NCBI GenBank assembly: GCA_012931725.1
Contig: CM022951.1
Coordinates: 9,490,083 to 9,554,082 of the forward strand
Length of the DNA stretch: 64,000 nucleotides
Source: Litsea cubeba
Lineage: Eukaryota; Streptophyta; Magnoliopsida; Laurales; Lauraceae
Reading direction: 5' to 3'
Made by a program: the position numbers and the translations under genes. Shown here piece by piece: positions 44,501 to 50,136 of this stretch. Within the stretch, counting starts at the first letter, position 1, and every line of letters starts with the position of its first letter. The notes beneath the pieces are model-generated. The model had not been told where the DNA came from. It saw nothing but the letters and a program-made list of their open reading frames with translations, and made no database searches.

Positions 44501-45127
44501 ATAGTCCCCTGAAGAAGGGTCATCATCATTCTTCCATGACGTTAGAAACCGGTTCAGACCCGCCTTCGAATTCCACCCGAGCCACATACCCGGCAACAAT
44601 GTGTCCGACGGATAATCAAAGCTCTGCCATAAGAAGCTATCCGAATTGTTGTCTCCTTCCTCTCTAAGAACAAGATTCCCTGTCTCCAAGAGCTGTGCAA
44701 TCGGTTGCGCCGCTCCTGTTTTGGATATGTTCGTCGACCATACGACCTTGGTCAATCCTTCGACAAGGATGAGATTCCCACCATCTATCCGTAAAATTCC
44801 TGTTGATTTGGAGAGAGGGGTGTCTCTGTTTGCAACCCATACAACAGTCTGAATTGAGACTTTCTTGTACCATATTCCCAGATATGTCGAATCGCCGCGG
44901 GTGAAGAAGCCAAGCACGAAGGTTGAGCCGGCGGAGGTGAGGGTGTGGTTGGCGTAGAGTGATGTGGACGATGTGATGGTGTCTTGTGCTGCAATGGTGA
45001 TTTTGGAGGAGAAATAGAAGGAGGCGAGGTAGAGAATGAAGAAAGGCCATGGATTACTTATTTTCATTCTTCTCTGGGAAAGATAACAAACAGTTGTTGA
45101 AATGGAACTACTTCCTCCAAATGTCAT
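1677..45127 (-). CDS. G-type lectin S-receptor-like serine/threonine protein kinase, seven exons over 43 kb, ORF intact
   Basis: This is a plasma-membrane receptor kinase of the S-domain (SRK/ARK-like) family. Joining 43789-45127, 9607-9711, 9359-9528, 8720-8930, 8090-8327, 7818-7965 and 1677-1988 on the minus strand gives 2523 nt: 840 residues and a stop, all junctions GT..AG and in phase. The order is signal peptide, bulb-type lectin, S-locus glycoprotein/EGF-like region, PAN domain, one membrane segment (exon 2), a kinase with loop GKGGFG, the Lys in IALKRLS, HRDLKASN, DFG and SPE, and a C-terminal tail. It is a catalytically complete RD kinase by motif. A second Met at 45067 lies directly before the hydrophobic signal and may be the true start (820 residues). 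Exons 4 (211 nt) and 5 (238 nt) have the sizes usual for the family. Ligand and role are unknown; family members act in self-incompatibility, defence and development. The odd feature is intron size: 34.1 kb and 5.8 kb, both full of transposons. Whether it is still spliced correctly cannot be seen. Confidence 0.93.
2446..2505. repeat. Poly-C run followed by (CA)n microsatellite
   Basis: An interrupted C tract (about 2446-2474) runs directly into some 15 CA units to about 2505. It creates spurious Pro- and His/Thr-rich reading frames. It lies in intron 6 of the kinase gene, on the opposite strand. Confidence 0.9.
2822..4060 (+). pseudogene. LINE ORF2 reverse transcriptase fragment
   Basis: An open run of 412 codons has the LINE RT blocks in order: SPGPDGFTGAFF, DFRPISVLNFTYKI, SAFVKGRSIHHNV, LKLDISKAFDKLQW, GLRQGDPMSPYLF and the catalytic-type LYVDDILLF. 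It ends at a stop near 4060; homology resumes in another frame. Upstream, trace coding (ASKLKILKF) is cut by stops. It is a dead fragment, not a host gene. Confidence 0.88.
4230..5220 (+). pseudogene. LINE ORF2 C-terminal remnant including zf-RVT region
   Basis: Broken frames continue the LINE protein: SLQIDRLMRNFLWSS and LVSWDVVFLPKSEGGLGLR (4330-4450), then a zinc-binding RVT motif CHRDGETNLHLFFHC..AQQLW at about 5083-5146. Several frameshifts and stops separate the pieces. Confidence 0.8.
6253..7529. other. Non-coding interior of intron 6, nothing recognised
   Basis: This contains no supported gene. A TATATAG-like box at about 6511 follows a stretch that resembles a decayed LTR promoter, but I found no partner repeat. 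Near 7335-7400 is a GAA-rich tract. Confidence 0.5.
7818..7965 (-). CDS. Kinase gene exon 6: C-lobe
   Basis: This 148-nt exon reads GYMSPEYAMDGLFSIKSDVF through LLEIISGRRN to SKNLVGH, with acceptor AG at 7967-7966 and donor GT at 7817-7816. The activation-segment end (SPE) and helix F Asp (SDVFSFG) are present. It is followed by the 5.8-kb intron 6. Confidence 0.93.
8090..8327 (-). CDS. Kinase gene exon 5: catalytic and activation loops
   Basis: This 238-nt exon, the usual family length, encodes QTRSIILDWRKRF, the catalytic loop IIHRDLKASNILLD, and DFGMARIFGG through NRVVGT. Acceptor AG is at 8329-8328 and donor GT at 8089-8088. Intron 4 (8328-8719) is 392 bp and intron 5 (7966-8089) is 124 bp. 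Confidence 0.94.
8720..8930 (-). CDS. Kinase gene exon 4: N-lobe of kinase
   Basis: This 211-nt exon runs from GQLPNGQEIALKRLSKNS (Lys that anchors ATP) through EFRNEVKLIARLQHKNL (the helix-C Glu) to YEYMRNKSLDSLLF. Acceptor AG is at 8932-8931 and donor GT at 8719-8718. The length matches exon 4 of other S-domain kinases. Confidence 0.93.
9359..9528 (-). CDS. Kinase gene exon 3: juxtamembrane region and glycine loop
   Basis: This 170-nt exon encodes 56 residues plus a split codon, from RKMYERYGDAF to MIGKGGFGLVYK, which is the ATP-binding glycine loop. Acceptor AG is at 9530-9529 and donor GT at 9358-9357. It ends in phase 0. Intron 3 (8931-9358, 428 bp) shows nothing distinctive. Confidence 0.92.
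9607..9711 (-). CDS. Kinase gene exon 2: transmembrane segment
   Basis: This 105-nt exon is too short to stand out on its own. The acceptor AG is at 9713-9712 and the donor GT at 9606-9605. It reads HLKGKKKLLATILSVILVVL, then LLLCLCGCYWW and basic residues: a basic stop-transfer flank around one membrane helix. Its phase-1 start joins exon 1 exactly, although exon 1 lies 34 kb away. Intron 2 is only 78 bp. Confidence 0.92.
9712..11217. other. Residual intron 1 sequence, no feature recognised
   Basis: AT-rich non-coding DNA up to the E1 insertion. A C/T-rich block around 10920-11100 gives short open frames without recognisable homology. The last five bases (11213-11217, GGGGT) are the left target duplication of E1. 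Confidence 0.6.
11218..12005 (+). repeat. E1 5' LTR
   Basis: 788 bp, TG...CA ends. It is dense in CTCGGTCTC-type motifs (11236-11460) and has a TATA box TCTATATAAG near 11742, so it reads left to right. Confidence 0.9.
12057..13094 (+). pseudogene. E1 gag, frameshifted
   Basis: The likely start MHRRTRKGKEP (12057) matches the start in E2 (MHRINRKGKEP). The reading shifts frame more than once before the conserved gag core, which is open from 12390 to 13094 with YYSDLGTSPFSPEIKNF, DPAAHLRHFTQRMSIWG, LPLRWFCALPQGSI and SFQQALLPGNELRKDL. No zinc knuckle is seen before the stop. The family role is the virus-like-particle structural protein. Confidence 0.85.
13225..13308 (+). pseudogene. E1 scar of integrase C-terminus
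   Basis: One frame reads SAYRLEDMDGRQ, a stop, then PRPWNASHLKKFYF. The same ending terminates the integrase in E3 (about 25880-25960, minus). So E1 descends from a full element by deletion of nearly all of pol, leaving the last codons. Confidence 0.85.
13381..13770 (+). repeat. 88-bp tandem repeat in the E1 3' region
   Basis: The motif AACCATCGGCAGCTCGG starts at 13381, 13469, 13557 and 13645, an exact 88-bp period, with a decayed further copy to about 13770. It sits between the end of the pol scar and the 3' LTR. Confidence 0.9.
14263..15033 (+). repeat. E1 3' LTR
   Basis: 771 bp, differing from the 5' LTR by scattered substitutions and by one fewer copy of the CTCACCTCGGTCTCT unit near 14460. 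Confidence 0.9.
15039..15585. other. Residual intron 1 sequence between E1 and E2
   Basis: AT-rich non-coding DNA with no recognised feature. The last five bases (CTTTA, 15581-15585) are the E2 target duplication. Confidence 0.6.
15586..16456 (+). repeat. E2 5' LTR
   Basis: 871 bp with a TATA box CTATATAAG near 16181. The 3' end (GTGAGTTACATTTTTT..CACTTACA) is shared with the E1 LTR, although the U3 parts differ. Confidence 0.9.
16483..17482 (+). pseudogene. E2 gag, N-terminal part frameshifted, core open
   Basis: The start MHRINRKGKEP lies at 16483. Stops and shifts break the N-terminal region (one stop lies at about 16740). The core is open from 16769 to 17482 and carries DFGTSPFSLEIRNF, DPAAHLRHFTKRMSVWG, LPLKWFCALPQGSI and SFQQALLPGNELRRDL. 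A Ser/Ala-rich end (SSSADVSSSAAAPSSAEVS) precedes the stop. Confidence 0.85.
17739..18366 (+). repeat. 51-bp minisatellite in E2, about twelve copies, in-frame
   Basis: Units of 51 bp keep frame, giving a 17-residue repeat SISASAKETALAYRPGF. Adjacent units alternate ANKTAL and AKETAL, so the higher-order unit is 102 bp. Because 51 is divisible by three and the unit lacks stops, frames stay open on both strands (a 279-codon frame at 17658-18497 and a 243-codon frame on the minus strand). I regard these as a by-product of the array, not genes. Confidence 0.9.
18636..19504 (+). repeat. E2 3' LTR
   Basis: 869 bp, nearly identical to the 5' LTR. The terminal dinucleotide context has changed from TTACA to TTATA. 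Confidence 0.9.
19895..20823 (-). repeat. E3 3' LTR
   Basis: 929 bp. It carries a minus-strand TATA box (complement of CTATTTATAG, 20159-20168). The outer end GGGGAGATTT resembles the LTR starts of E1 and E2. Confidence 0.92.
21317..23802 (+). pseudogene. E3 antisense extra ORF (plant putative gypsy-type transposon protein), one nonsense codon
   Basis: Three exons join in phase: 21317-21842, 21924-22873 and 22954-23802, with GT..AG introns of 81 and 80 bp. They total 775 codons including the terminal stop. One internal TGA at 22745-22747 breaks an otherwise open frame. The N-terminal domain (FNIPEGVLLKPADLADAALY, SVIEGGVKFPLHPLLRACL, WKLLGYTPRYRGHYHRTG) resembles the plant 'putative gypsy type transposon' family. 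The middle is Ser/Pro-rich. Exon 3 starts with a long Glu/Lys/Leu coiled coil (residues encoded by 22990-23420) and ends in an Ala/Pro-rich acidic tail (VVIDLVESPKP). A TATA-like ACAAATAG at 21085 precedes it. It is divergent to gag-pol and its role in the element life cycle is unknown. Confidence 0.85.
23803..25139. other. E3 region downstream of the antisense ORF
   Basis: It contains no supported gene. A clear plus-strand TATAAATA (24199-24206) precedes a purine-rich leader but no long reading frame, so this may be a second, cryptic promoter. Short minus-strand frames here show no homology I know. Confidence 0.5.
25140..25795. repeat. 77-bp tandem repeat in E3, about seven good copies
   Basis: The unit begins GGAAAGGCTGAGTGTAGG and contains CATTTCCAGGGCGTAG. 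Starts recur every 77 bp across 25270-25795, with decayed copies from about 25140. It lies immediately 3' of the integrase end in the sense of the element. Because 77 is not a multiple of three, overlapping frames restart in each unit; they are artefacts. Confidence 0.92.
25874..26704 (-). pseudogene. E3 integrase catalytic core and C-terminus
   Basis: 276 open codons follow a TAA at 26720-26722. The DDE residues are visible: ATDYFTKW (first Asp), ISDNGTQFD (second Asp), QSNGQAEISNK (Glu). The C-terminal domain ends PRPWNASHLKKFYF. The enzyme inserts the element cDNA into chromosomes; here it is separated from the rest of pol by the stop. Confidence 0.9.
26720..28234 (-). pseudogene. E3 pol middle: RT end, RNase H, second RNase H, integrase zinc finger
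   Basis: 504 open codons. Residues 1-60 finish the RT connection (LNRFISRSSDKCRPFF). The first RNase H region includes KPIYYTSKTL and SKWAVELGQYDIQYRPR. The second RNase H starts at WKIFVNGSS, where the family has Asp in place of Asn (codon 27578-27580), and includes NNEAEYEALIAGL and IFSDSQLV. The integrase HHCC finger follows (HEEICGSHIGG, CEKCQKF). The dual RNase H is diagnostic of the Tat lineage. The segment lies between a TAG (28247-28249) and a TAA (26720-26722). Confidence 0.9.
28247..30970 (-). pseudogene. E3 gag core, protease and reverse transcriptase
   Basis: 907 open codons. Gag core: DPSAHLRHFSQKMSIWG and LPLKWFCSLPEQSVSSW (residues about 50-210). A CCHC-type knuckle reads YCSFHRGNGHRTEEC near residue 308. 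The protease motif is RILVDSDSSSEVLYY, with Asp where family members have Gly (codon 29600-29602). RT blocks include WRVCVDFTDLNRACPKDSFP, MSFLDAYRGYHQIPL and MPFGLKNAGATYQRL. The catalytic box reads YIND rather than YIDD (codon 28478-28480). The frame ends at TAG 28247-28249, where homology simply continues. Confidence 0.9.
30971..31634 (-). pseudogene. E3 gag N-terminal region, frameshifted
   Basis: The likely start MPPKAKKGGESSRAIL is at 31634, just after the primer-binding segment. A frameshift near 31390-31490 moves the reading to DEHRRERPRKDKAVAVE, followed by a Gln/Leu-rich coiled-coil stretch (LLQKQERLVRELQQLQQQL) and a stop at 31223. Homology then returns upstream of RVRLALQHNLDM, which leads into the open gag core. 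Confidence 0.75.
31705..32634 (-). repeat. E3 5' LTR
   Basis: 930 bp. By eye it has eight substitutions and one single-base indel against the 3' LTR, five of the eight being transitions. The TATA box lies at 31969-31978 on the minus strand. Confidence 0.92.
32640..33475. other. Residual intron 1 sequence between E3 and E4
   Basis: Non-coding, with no recognised feature. The last five bases (CAGTC, 33471-33475) are the left target duplication of E4. Confidence 0.6.
34246..34630. repeat. CACTA left terminal and subterminal repeats
   Basis: After the 16-bp terminal inverted repeat, about fifteen TATATCGGTT or AACCGATATA motifs are packed into 370 bp, often as facing pairs. Confidence 0.92.
34870..35219 (+). 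pseudogene. Captured N-terminal fragment resembling CRS1-type CRM-domain protein
   Basis: A frame ending at 35219 reads DGEAKFSDLLNRSWVRPD, then SMPWERGEDDGEEEG and LRKKRAKAP. The spacing of LLNR-WVRPD, PWER and KAP resembles the N-terminal region of plant CRS1-type chloroplast group II intron splicing factors, just before their CRM domains. The frame stops after KAPR, so no CRM domain is present. A long CT-rich leader (34680-34860) precedes it, like a captured 5' UTR. The match is from memory of the family and moderate. Confidence 0.5.
35256..35581 (+). pseudogene. Captured PLATZ transcription factor fragment (exons 1 and 2)
   Basis: Exon 1 (35256-35306) starts with ATG in a good context and reads MAIDQESTFKPKNRIIV before a GT. 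Exon 2 (35418-35581) follows an AG and reads GAGRPGEENVWPPWLRP, then after an out-of-frame deletion ADSYKSECNMYCLDCMNGSL and ARHKDHRTMQ, ending at GT. These are the N-terminus and zinc-binding start of plant PLATZ proteins. The deletion removes the FFVQC segment and shifts frame, so no functional protein is possible. Intron and splice junctions are kept, which points to DNA-level capture. Confidence 0.8.
35766..36001 (+). pseudogene. RRP41: Captured exosome RRP41 fragment (two exons)
   Basis: Exon a (35766-35812) reads MRQIRGEIVVVAKADG and ends at a GT. Exon b (35941-36001) follows TCATAG and reads SVVFEMGKTKVIAAVYGPRE before a GT. Joined in phase they give 36 residues of the RNase PH fold of RRP41, a core subunit of the RNA exosome. 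The remaining exons are absent. The intron between them (128 bp) contains a CT/poly-C run. It lies 185 bp after the PLATZ fragment but comes from a different gene. Confidence 0.85.
36680..36844 (+). pseudogene. Captured exon of an unnamed conserved plant gene
   Basis: An open stretch between a TTATTGTAG acceptor and a GTAAGG donor reads SSWDMVSETDLWEGYIDGDN, then DGYVLVGQEDIVDGIACFMA and AYLLSLKQ. The composition looks like real coding sequence, and I recall similar plant proteins with VGQEDIV-GIACFMA, but I cannot name the family. The flanking splice signals suggest one captured exon of about 165 bp. Confidence 0.55.
36953..37268. repeat. Internal duplication in the CACTA element (intron-like sequence)
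   Basis: Two diverged copies of a block with AATCACTAGGATGATTTCA and CATTTTGCCTT lie at about 36953-37030 and 37182-37268. No coding potential is seen from 36845 to 37990. Confidence 0.6.
37990..38375. repeat. About 200-bp tandem duplication in the CACTA element
   Basis: The block with AATGAGGGTCAA, TTGGAGAGGGGC and TTAATCTAG is present twice (about 37990-38150 and 38190-38370). No gene is evident. Confidence 0.65.
38899..41719. repeat. Direct repeat pair of about 193 bp in the CACTA element
   Basis: The segment 38899-39093 is nearly identical to 41526-41719 (TTTTCTTGGCTTAGACAATC to AAGTACTTTTGTCCA). The two copies bracket 2.4 kb that includes the proline-rich protein fragment, as if that piece had been added next to a duplicated junction. 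The 39094-41062 interval shows no gene. Confidence 0.85.
41063..41245 (-). pseudogene. Captured 5' part of a hybrid proline-rich protein gene
   Basis: Reading minus from ATG 41245: MAPKSSSSTALFLSLNLLFF (signal peptide), then a short Pro/Asn-rich linker NPTPNPNPKPTPSPTPSS and the start of the eight-cysteine domain KCPRDALN, where homology stops and unrelated sequence follows. The gene family encodes secreted cell-wall hybrid proline-rich proteins of the lipid-transfer type. A plausible TATA box (complement of ATTTATAG, about 41319-41326) lies upstream, so promoter, leader and first codons were captured together. The cysteine domain is missing. Confidence 0.8.
41246..43014. other. CACTA interior, no gene recognised
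   Basis: This includes the captured promoter region (to about 41420), one of the direct repeats, and AT-rich DNA with 3'-UTR-like stretches near 42380-42480. No reading frame here is convincing. Confidence 0.5.
43015..43480. repeat. CACTA right terminal and subterminal repeats
   Basis: The same TATATCGGTT/AACCGATATA motif recurs many times between about 43020 and 43460, ending in the inverse 16-bp terminus. Confidence 0.92.
43789..45127 (-). CDS. Kinase gene exon 1: signal peptide, lectin, S-locus glycoprotein and PAN domains
   Basis: The exon is 1339 nt and ends in phase 1 at donor G|GTATGC (43788-43787). Residues 21-47 hold MKISNPWP followed by a hydrophobic run, a signal peptide if Met21 starts translation. 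Residues about 50-170 are the mannose-binding-type lectin (WVANRDTPL, WQSFDYPSDTLLPGM). The S-locus glycoprotein region carries YRTGPWNG, and the Cys-rich segment starts at DPCDEYSKCGPYG. The PAN domain spans roughly 355-440 (CLNNCSCVAYA). Several N-glycosylation sequons are visible. No stop or frameshift interrupts it. Confidence 0.93.
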
Positions 45128-45660
45128 GGAAAACTGTTTTTAACAAGCAGATGAGAGAGGGGAGCAAATAAAGGCCGTTGACGGCTTGACCCTGTAGGTG
45201 TTGAAAGGGAAGAATGCCATTTATTTTATTTATTTGTTTATTTTATCCTTTTCTTTAACATAAAGGCATTATTATATTAGAAAGGAAAAGAAGTACAAAT
45301 ATACAACTTTCATACAAAACCCACTGCCAAAACAACCACGAAGGTTACTTGTAATGCCAAAAATATTGGAAAGCAAACCAAACAAAGACGAATGCCTTTT
45401 CCTTCTTCTACTTTTATTCGGTCGGCAACAAAAAGATTATATTAGAATGAAGAAATTACAACCAAATTTAGTCTCAAAATAGAAAAAAATTACACCTTGA
45501 TGAAAGCTGCTAAATGCACACTGAAAAATGATTTCTACGTGCTGACTTTTTTTTTTTAACAAAAGTACCAATGTAGGAAATTTCCTAAAAGGATATCTCT
45601 CCCTCCCAACTTTTTTCTTCACCCACCCACCCCCATCCCAGCCACCGCCGCCCCCTCCAG
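45128..45660. other. 5' flank of the kinase gene
   Basis: The start of the gene's promoter region. On the minus strand a weak TATA-like TTTATTTG lies about 40 bases upstream of the first ATG. No clear core promoter can be assigned. Confidence 0.45.
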
Positions 45661-45671
45661 CAGCACCGCCG

Positions 45672-45945
45672 GAGGAGATGAAGAGAGGGAGAGGGAGAGG
45701 GAGGGGGAGGGAGAGAGACTAGGAGTGCGAGAAGGGGAGAGAGAGGGAGGGGGAGGGAGAGGGAGAGAGACTAGGAGTGCGAGAAGGGGAGAGAGAGGGA
45801 GCGGGAGAGAGCCAAGGAGGGAGAGAGGGAGAGGGAGAGGGTGGGAGGTAGACACGGAGAGAGAGAGATAGAGGGTGAGAGAGAGAGAGAAAGAGAGAGG
45901 GTGGGAGGTAGACAATAAGAGGGAAATATAGGGTGAGAGAGGAAC

Positions 45946-46030
<85 letters not shown>

Positions 46031-46160
46031 AGAGACAGGGAGAGAGATGGAGGGAAAGGGAGAGAGACGGGGAGAAGGAGAGGGAGAGGGAGACTCGACG
46101 TAGGCGGAGGCGGGAGGGGAGAGGGAAACAAGAAGAAAGAGGGAGTGTAGAAATTAAAGA
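45672..46160. repeat. Long (GA)n / purine tract upstream of the kinase gene
   Basis: About 480 bp of almost pure purine on the plus strand, with diverged GGGAGA units and an uninterrupted GA run at about 45945-46020. On the coding strand it is CT-rich and lies 0.55-1.0 kb upstream of the start codon. It generates a spurious Leu/Ser-rich reading frame. Confidence 0.9.
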
Positions 46161-46810
46161 ACTTGAGAGAGTAGATGTTAGGGCATTTTGGGCAAAATGG
46201 GTGCGTATAAAGTAAGTGTAGGGAGTGTAGAGAGCAAGAGTATGGAGCTAGCAAATACCAGTGTGTGTTTTGCCTTGATTGACCCCTTGCTTTGCCAATT
46301 AAGTAGTTCGTCATTCCATTTGTTGGTCTACTAATATGCTGAAATGAGACACGAGTGATGGACATTAAATGATGAATCTAATTGGAAAGGATTTTCACCT
46401 TCCATGGACCTTTACAAGGCTCCACGCACCATATGACAATTGTTGAGTCACTCTCCACAAAGACTATAAGTGCAAAGAGTTTCCATGATAACCAACAAAA
46501 CTACCTCCTAACCGTTTAAAGAACAAATGCAATACTTCTCCAATTTGACTTCTTAGTGGTAGATCTATGTAGTTTGCAATTGGATGTTAGCATATGCATT
46601 CATTTTAATTATATCTTGAAGATTCTCATATGCATCATTATCTTCAAAATCATGTTTTTAAGAAAACAACTTTTAGTTGATTTTATTATGTTTTCAAACT
46701 TGTTTTCTTTTTTGACTCAAAATCCCATCTTTAGAACAACTTTACAAGAGCAGCTTTTCAGGGATTTTAAGTCATTAGAAAAACTATTTTTCTTTGCATG
46801 TGCGTGACAT
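46161..46810. other. Intergenic, nothing recognised
   Basis: Non-coding AT-rich sequence between the GA tract and a probable LTR. It contains only short frames. Confidence 0.5.
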
Positions 46811-47608
46811 GTTGGTCAAGGTTCGGCTAACCGAGTTGTGAACCGACATTCACCGAACCATTTTCTGTTCCAATTCTAGAATGTTCGGTTTTGTTGTTGG
46901 TTATGTTGTCGGTTAAGGTTCGGTTAACAGAACATGCTTCAGACGCTTATCGAACAAAGTTCGGTTAAAAAACCAAAGAGCTTGTGTTTCTGCATTGTTG
47001 TGTTATTGGTTAAGTTGTTGGTCACCTTTCGGTCGACCAAACTATTTCGGTGAACCGACAGTGATTCTGGTCTAAAATATTATAACTGTTGAGTTCGGTT
47101 AACCGAACCTCAAATGTAGGTTAATCGACAGGAGAGGCATTTGAATCATTTTTTCTATAAAATATACCCTTCCTTGGGATTTGAGTGACCAACCTTTGAG
47201 GAATAATTGAAGAGCTTTTAGACCAAGGATTGGGAACAACCTAAGGCAAGCTAGTGGGTCATTTGAAAAGCTAAAGCTTGGATTCATTGGATTAAATCTC
47301 TTACTAAGATTTTCCAAATCATTTGTTACATGCTTTATTTAAATTATTGGTAAATTAATTTTAGCATACTAACTATGATATGTTGAATCCATTACATTCA
47401 CTTTATCTTTGATCTAATTTGTCTTGGACCCTTCATTTAGATTCAAACCAACTTTTGTTGTAACTTTCACATCATAATTGTTTCATGCTTAGTTAAAACT
47501 TTGATTTCTCCCACAGCATGAATCTCATACTTGGTTAAATCTCTAGTGAGTTATTTTCATTCCATGAACACATAGGCAAATTAATTTATTTTGAAAACAA
47601 CTATGATC

Positions 47609-50136
47609 TGATGGACAGCGCATTCTGCTCGGTTCTACCGAGGTCGGCGGACGTGGGAGTCTGTTTGGGTCCGACTCTTTCGTAATCGGGGGGCAGAGGC
47701 GGGCATCAACATTTTTTTTGTGTGGGTGTACCAGATTTTCTATTTTACTTGGAATTGCAAGTGGTGATCCGGAGATCAACCTTCGCAAGTAAAATGGAAA
47801 TCAACTTCTTTCAAGTTTTCCATTGCACATATATTTAAGAAAAGAGACATTTTTCTTGATTTGCCGTGAAAGGCGATTTTTTTGGCATTTATAGCCGATT
47901 TTTGGCCTTTATAGCCGATTTTATAATTCTTATCAATAATGAAAGACAAGAGTCATGATTTTTGTCTCTTTTGAAAAAATATAAATTACAATGAAAAGCA
48001 AAAAAATGAGGATCTAACTTCTCAGGAGATTGTGGGGGACTCGTTCAGATTGACGGTCGCAAGTCGTATGTGGACTTCGCAATCATCTATGCATATGAGA
48101 ACAGAGGATGCTCTTGATTCACTTAGCTTGGCTATAACCTCAGGTTTTTAGAGGACAAAGACCAAAAGGAGGTCCTATGTCCAATAAAAAACTAAGTAGA
48201 CGGGCTGAAAAGCCATGTCTAAGCCATTGGAGGCAGAAGGAGAAGGCAAGGACCTTGGGGCGGTACCCCCCAAGGGACTTTTGTCACCTTGTAATGGTGG
48301 TCGGTGTAGAACTTTCGCAGAGTTTTCTCTCTTTCTTTCTCTGGATTTCTGTGCTTTTTTCTGATCTGGTATCTGTCTTGTTTTTTCCCGATCTAGATTC
48401 CTTTGGAGTGCTCTCCTATTTATAGGCTCTTGGTAGCCATTTAGGAGAGTTTATGGGTTTTTATTGTCATTAAGCCGCATAATGAGAGGAGTTACAGGAT
48501 TTAATTCCTTTATTTTGTGACTCATTTTTCTTGGCTTCTGATTGGCCGGAGGAGATTGAGGGCATTTAATCGCCTTTAATCGCCATGAAGGGAGGAGTTT
48601 CATGTTTTAAATGTCGTGAATCTCTTGACTTGTAACTCTCGGATGCTTGCTTCTGATTGGGCCGTGGCCGTCCAAAGAAATGGATTAATGACTGTAATAA
48701 AGCTAGTCAATTAATCGCATTAAGTGGTCGCCAAGCAATTGAAGAGTCGCGGGCCGTGCCGCGTCTTTTGGGATTCTTCTGGTGATGATCATCGATGGAT
48801 CTTCATGTAGATCAACATCGGATGACCATGTAACTTCAGGTATTATTTACCAACAGCGGGTCGGTGCCATCTGTCCTGTCGATTTCTCAATCGGTTGGGT
48901 AGAAAGCACACTTTTTTGGTTGACCGGTTGGCGATCAATGTTGATTTCGATACTTTTGATGATTGACCCTTGATTTTGACGGATGTTAAAGGATTTGGTG
49001 TCTCAAAAGTATGAGTTTTGGAAAATCAGAGGAGTCGGACGCTTCGAATCGCGAAAAAACGGCGAAAAACGGAGTTTCCGGGGCCCTCCCAGTGATCCCG
49101 GACTCCAGGGCCGCCGGCGACCCTGGGGGGTTTTCCCCCCTTTTGTCCTGTTTTGTGTCCGTTTTTTATGTTTTTCGATTCTATTTTCTTCTGTATTTTT
49201 CCTTGATATTTTTTATCATTTATTGGCCTGATTTCCCTGTAAAAAAACCTGATGAGAATCCTTGCATTTTGTTTTGCAAAGTTTTCAATTTTTCGGGAAA
49301 GCCGAAGACTTTGTCGCGCAGAGCTGCCGATTTTCCGTCAGAAGCTAAAACTGGGACAAACGATGTCGGAATGACCTGAAATTTGAGGTGAAGCCTCCTG
49401 AGCAATAAATAAGACCAACCATAGGCTTTTGTTTGAGTTTTGAAGCCGTTTGGGGTCCTATCACCAATAGATTTGTTTTTGTCGCGATGAAGATGTCGCG
49501 GCTTGATGTGCCGATGGACTTGAAATTGGACAAGGAACCTATTGGAGTCATTTTAAGATGATCCATAGGCTCTGTCTTGGAAACCATGGTCCCGGGGAGC
49601 TTCGCCGCTGAGAGGCCTGATTTGGCTTCCGAGCGTCAAAGTCTGGTCAAATGTTGTCGAAATGACCTAAAATTTGACGTGTAGCCGTTTGTAAGCATTT
49701 TGAAGCCGTCCATGTGCTCTATCTGATGAGTGATCGACTCGGTGGTTTCCGCCTACGAGAGGCTTGATTTAGCTGTTCGAGGGTTGATGTAGGGTCAAAC
49801 GTTGTCGGTTTGACTCGGAACTTGACGTGGAGCCTTTTGGATGTATTTTGAGACCATCCATCGGCTCTGATCGAAGATTTGGTATCTCCGATGCTTTCGC
49901 CGCCGGGAGCTCCTTTTCAACTGTCGGAGAAGCGAAGTTAGGCCAAATAATTTTGAAATGGCCCGAAACTTTTTATGTACTCCTCTTTTGGCTGTCTTGA
50001 AGGATCTTGCAGTTTTTGTTTGATTCTTACAAGATTTGATTTTTGGAAGTAGCATTGCCTATTTATGGCAGGCTGCGACTTCATGTAGCTTTCTGGATTT
50101 TGAAGAAGCAAAGTGACACATTTTTTGGTGTCAACA
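47609..50136 (-). mobile_element. 2.5-kb solo LTR nested in the SIRE-type LTR
   Basis: Target duplications TGATC (47604-47608 and 50137-50141) flank a segment that begins TGATGGAC and ends GTGTCAACA. On the minus strand it starts TGTTGACACC, a common start for Ty3-type LTRs, and a TATA-like box may lie near 48430. It has no coding region. Removing it restores a continuous flanking sequence. Confidence 0.75.
49330..50020. repeat. Diverged tandem repeat of about 147 bp
   Basis: The motif GACCTGAAATTTGACGTGGAGCC recurs in diverged form at 49373, 49517, 49663, 49812 and 49960 (spacings 144-149), each followed by a CCATAGGCTCT-like element. It lies inside the nested solo LTR. Confidence 0.75.

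Noticed and set aside
45619..46365. 248-codon Leu/Ser-rich minus-strand frame
   Set aside because: It is the translation of a GA/CT microsatellite.
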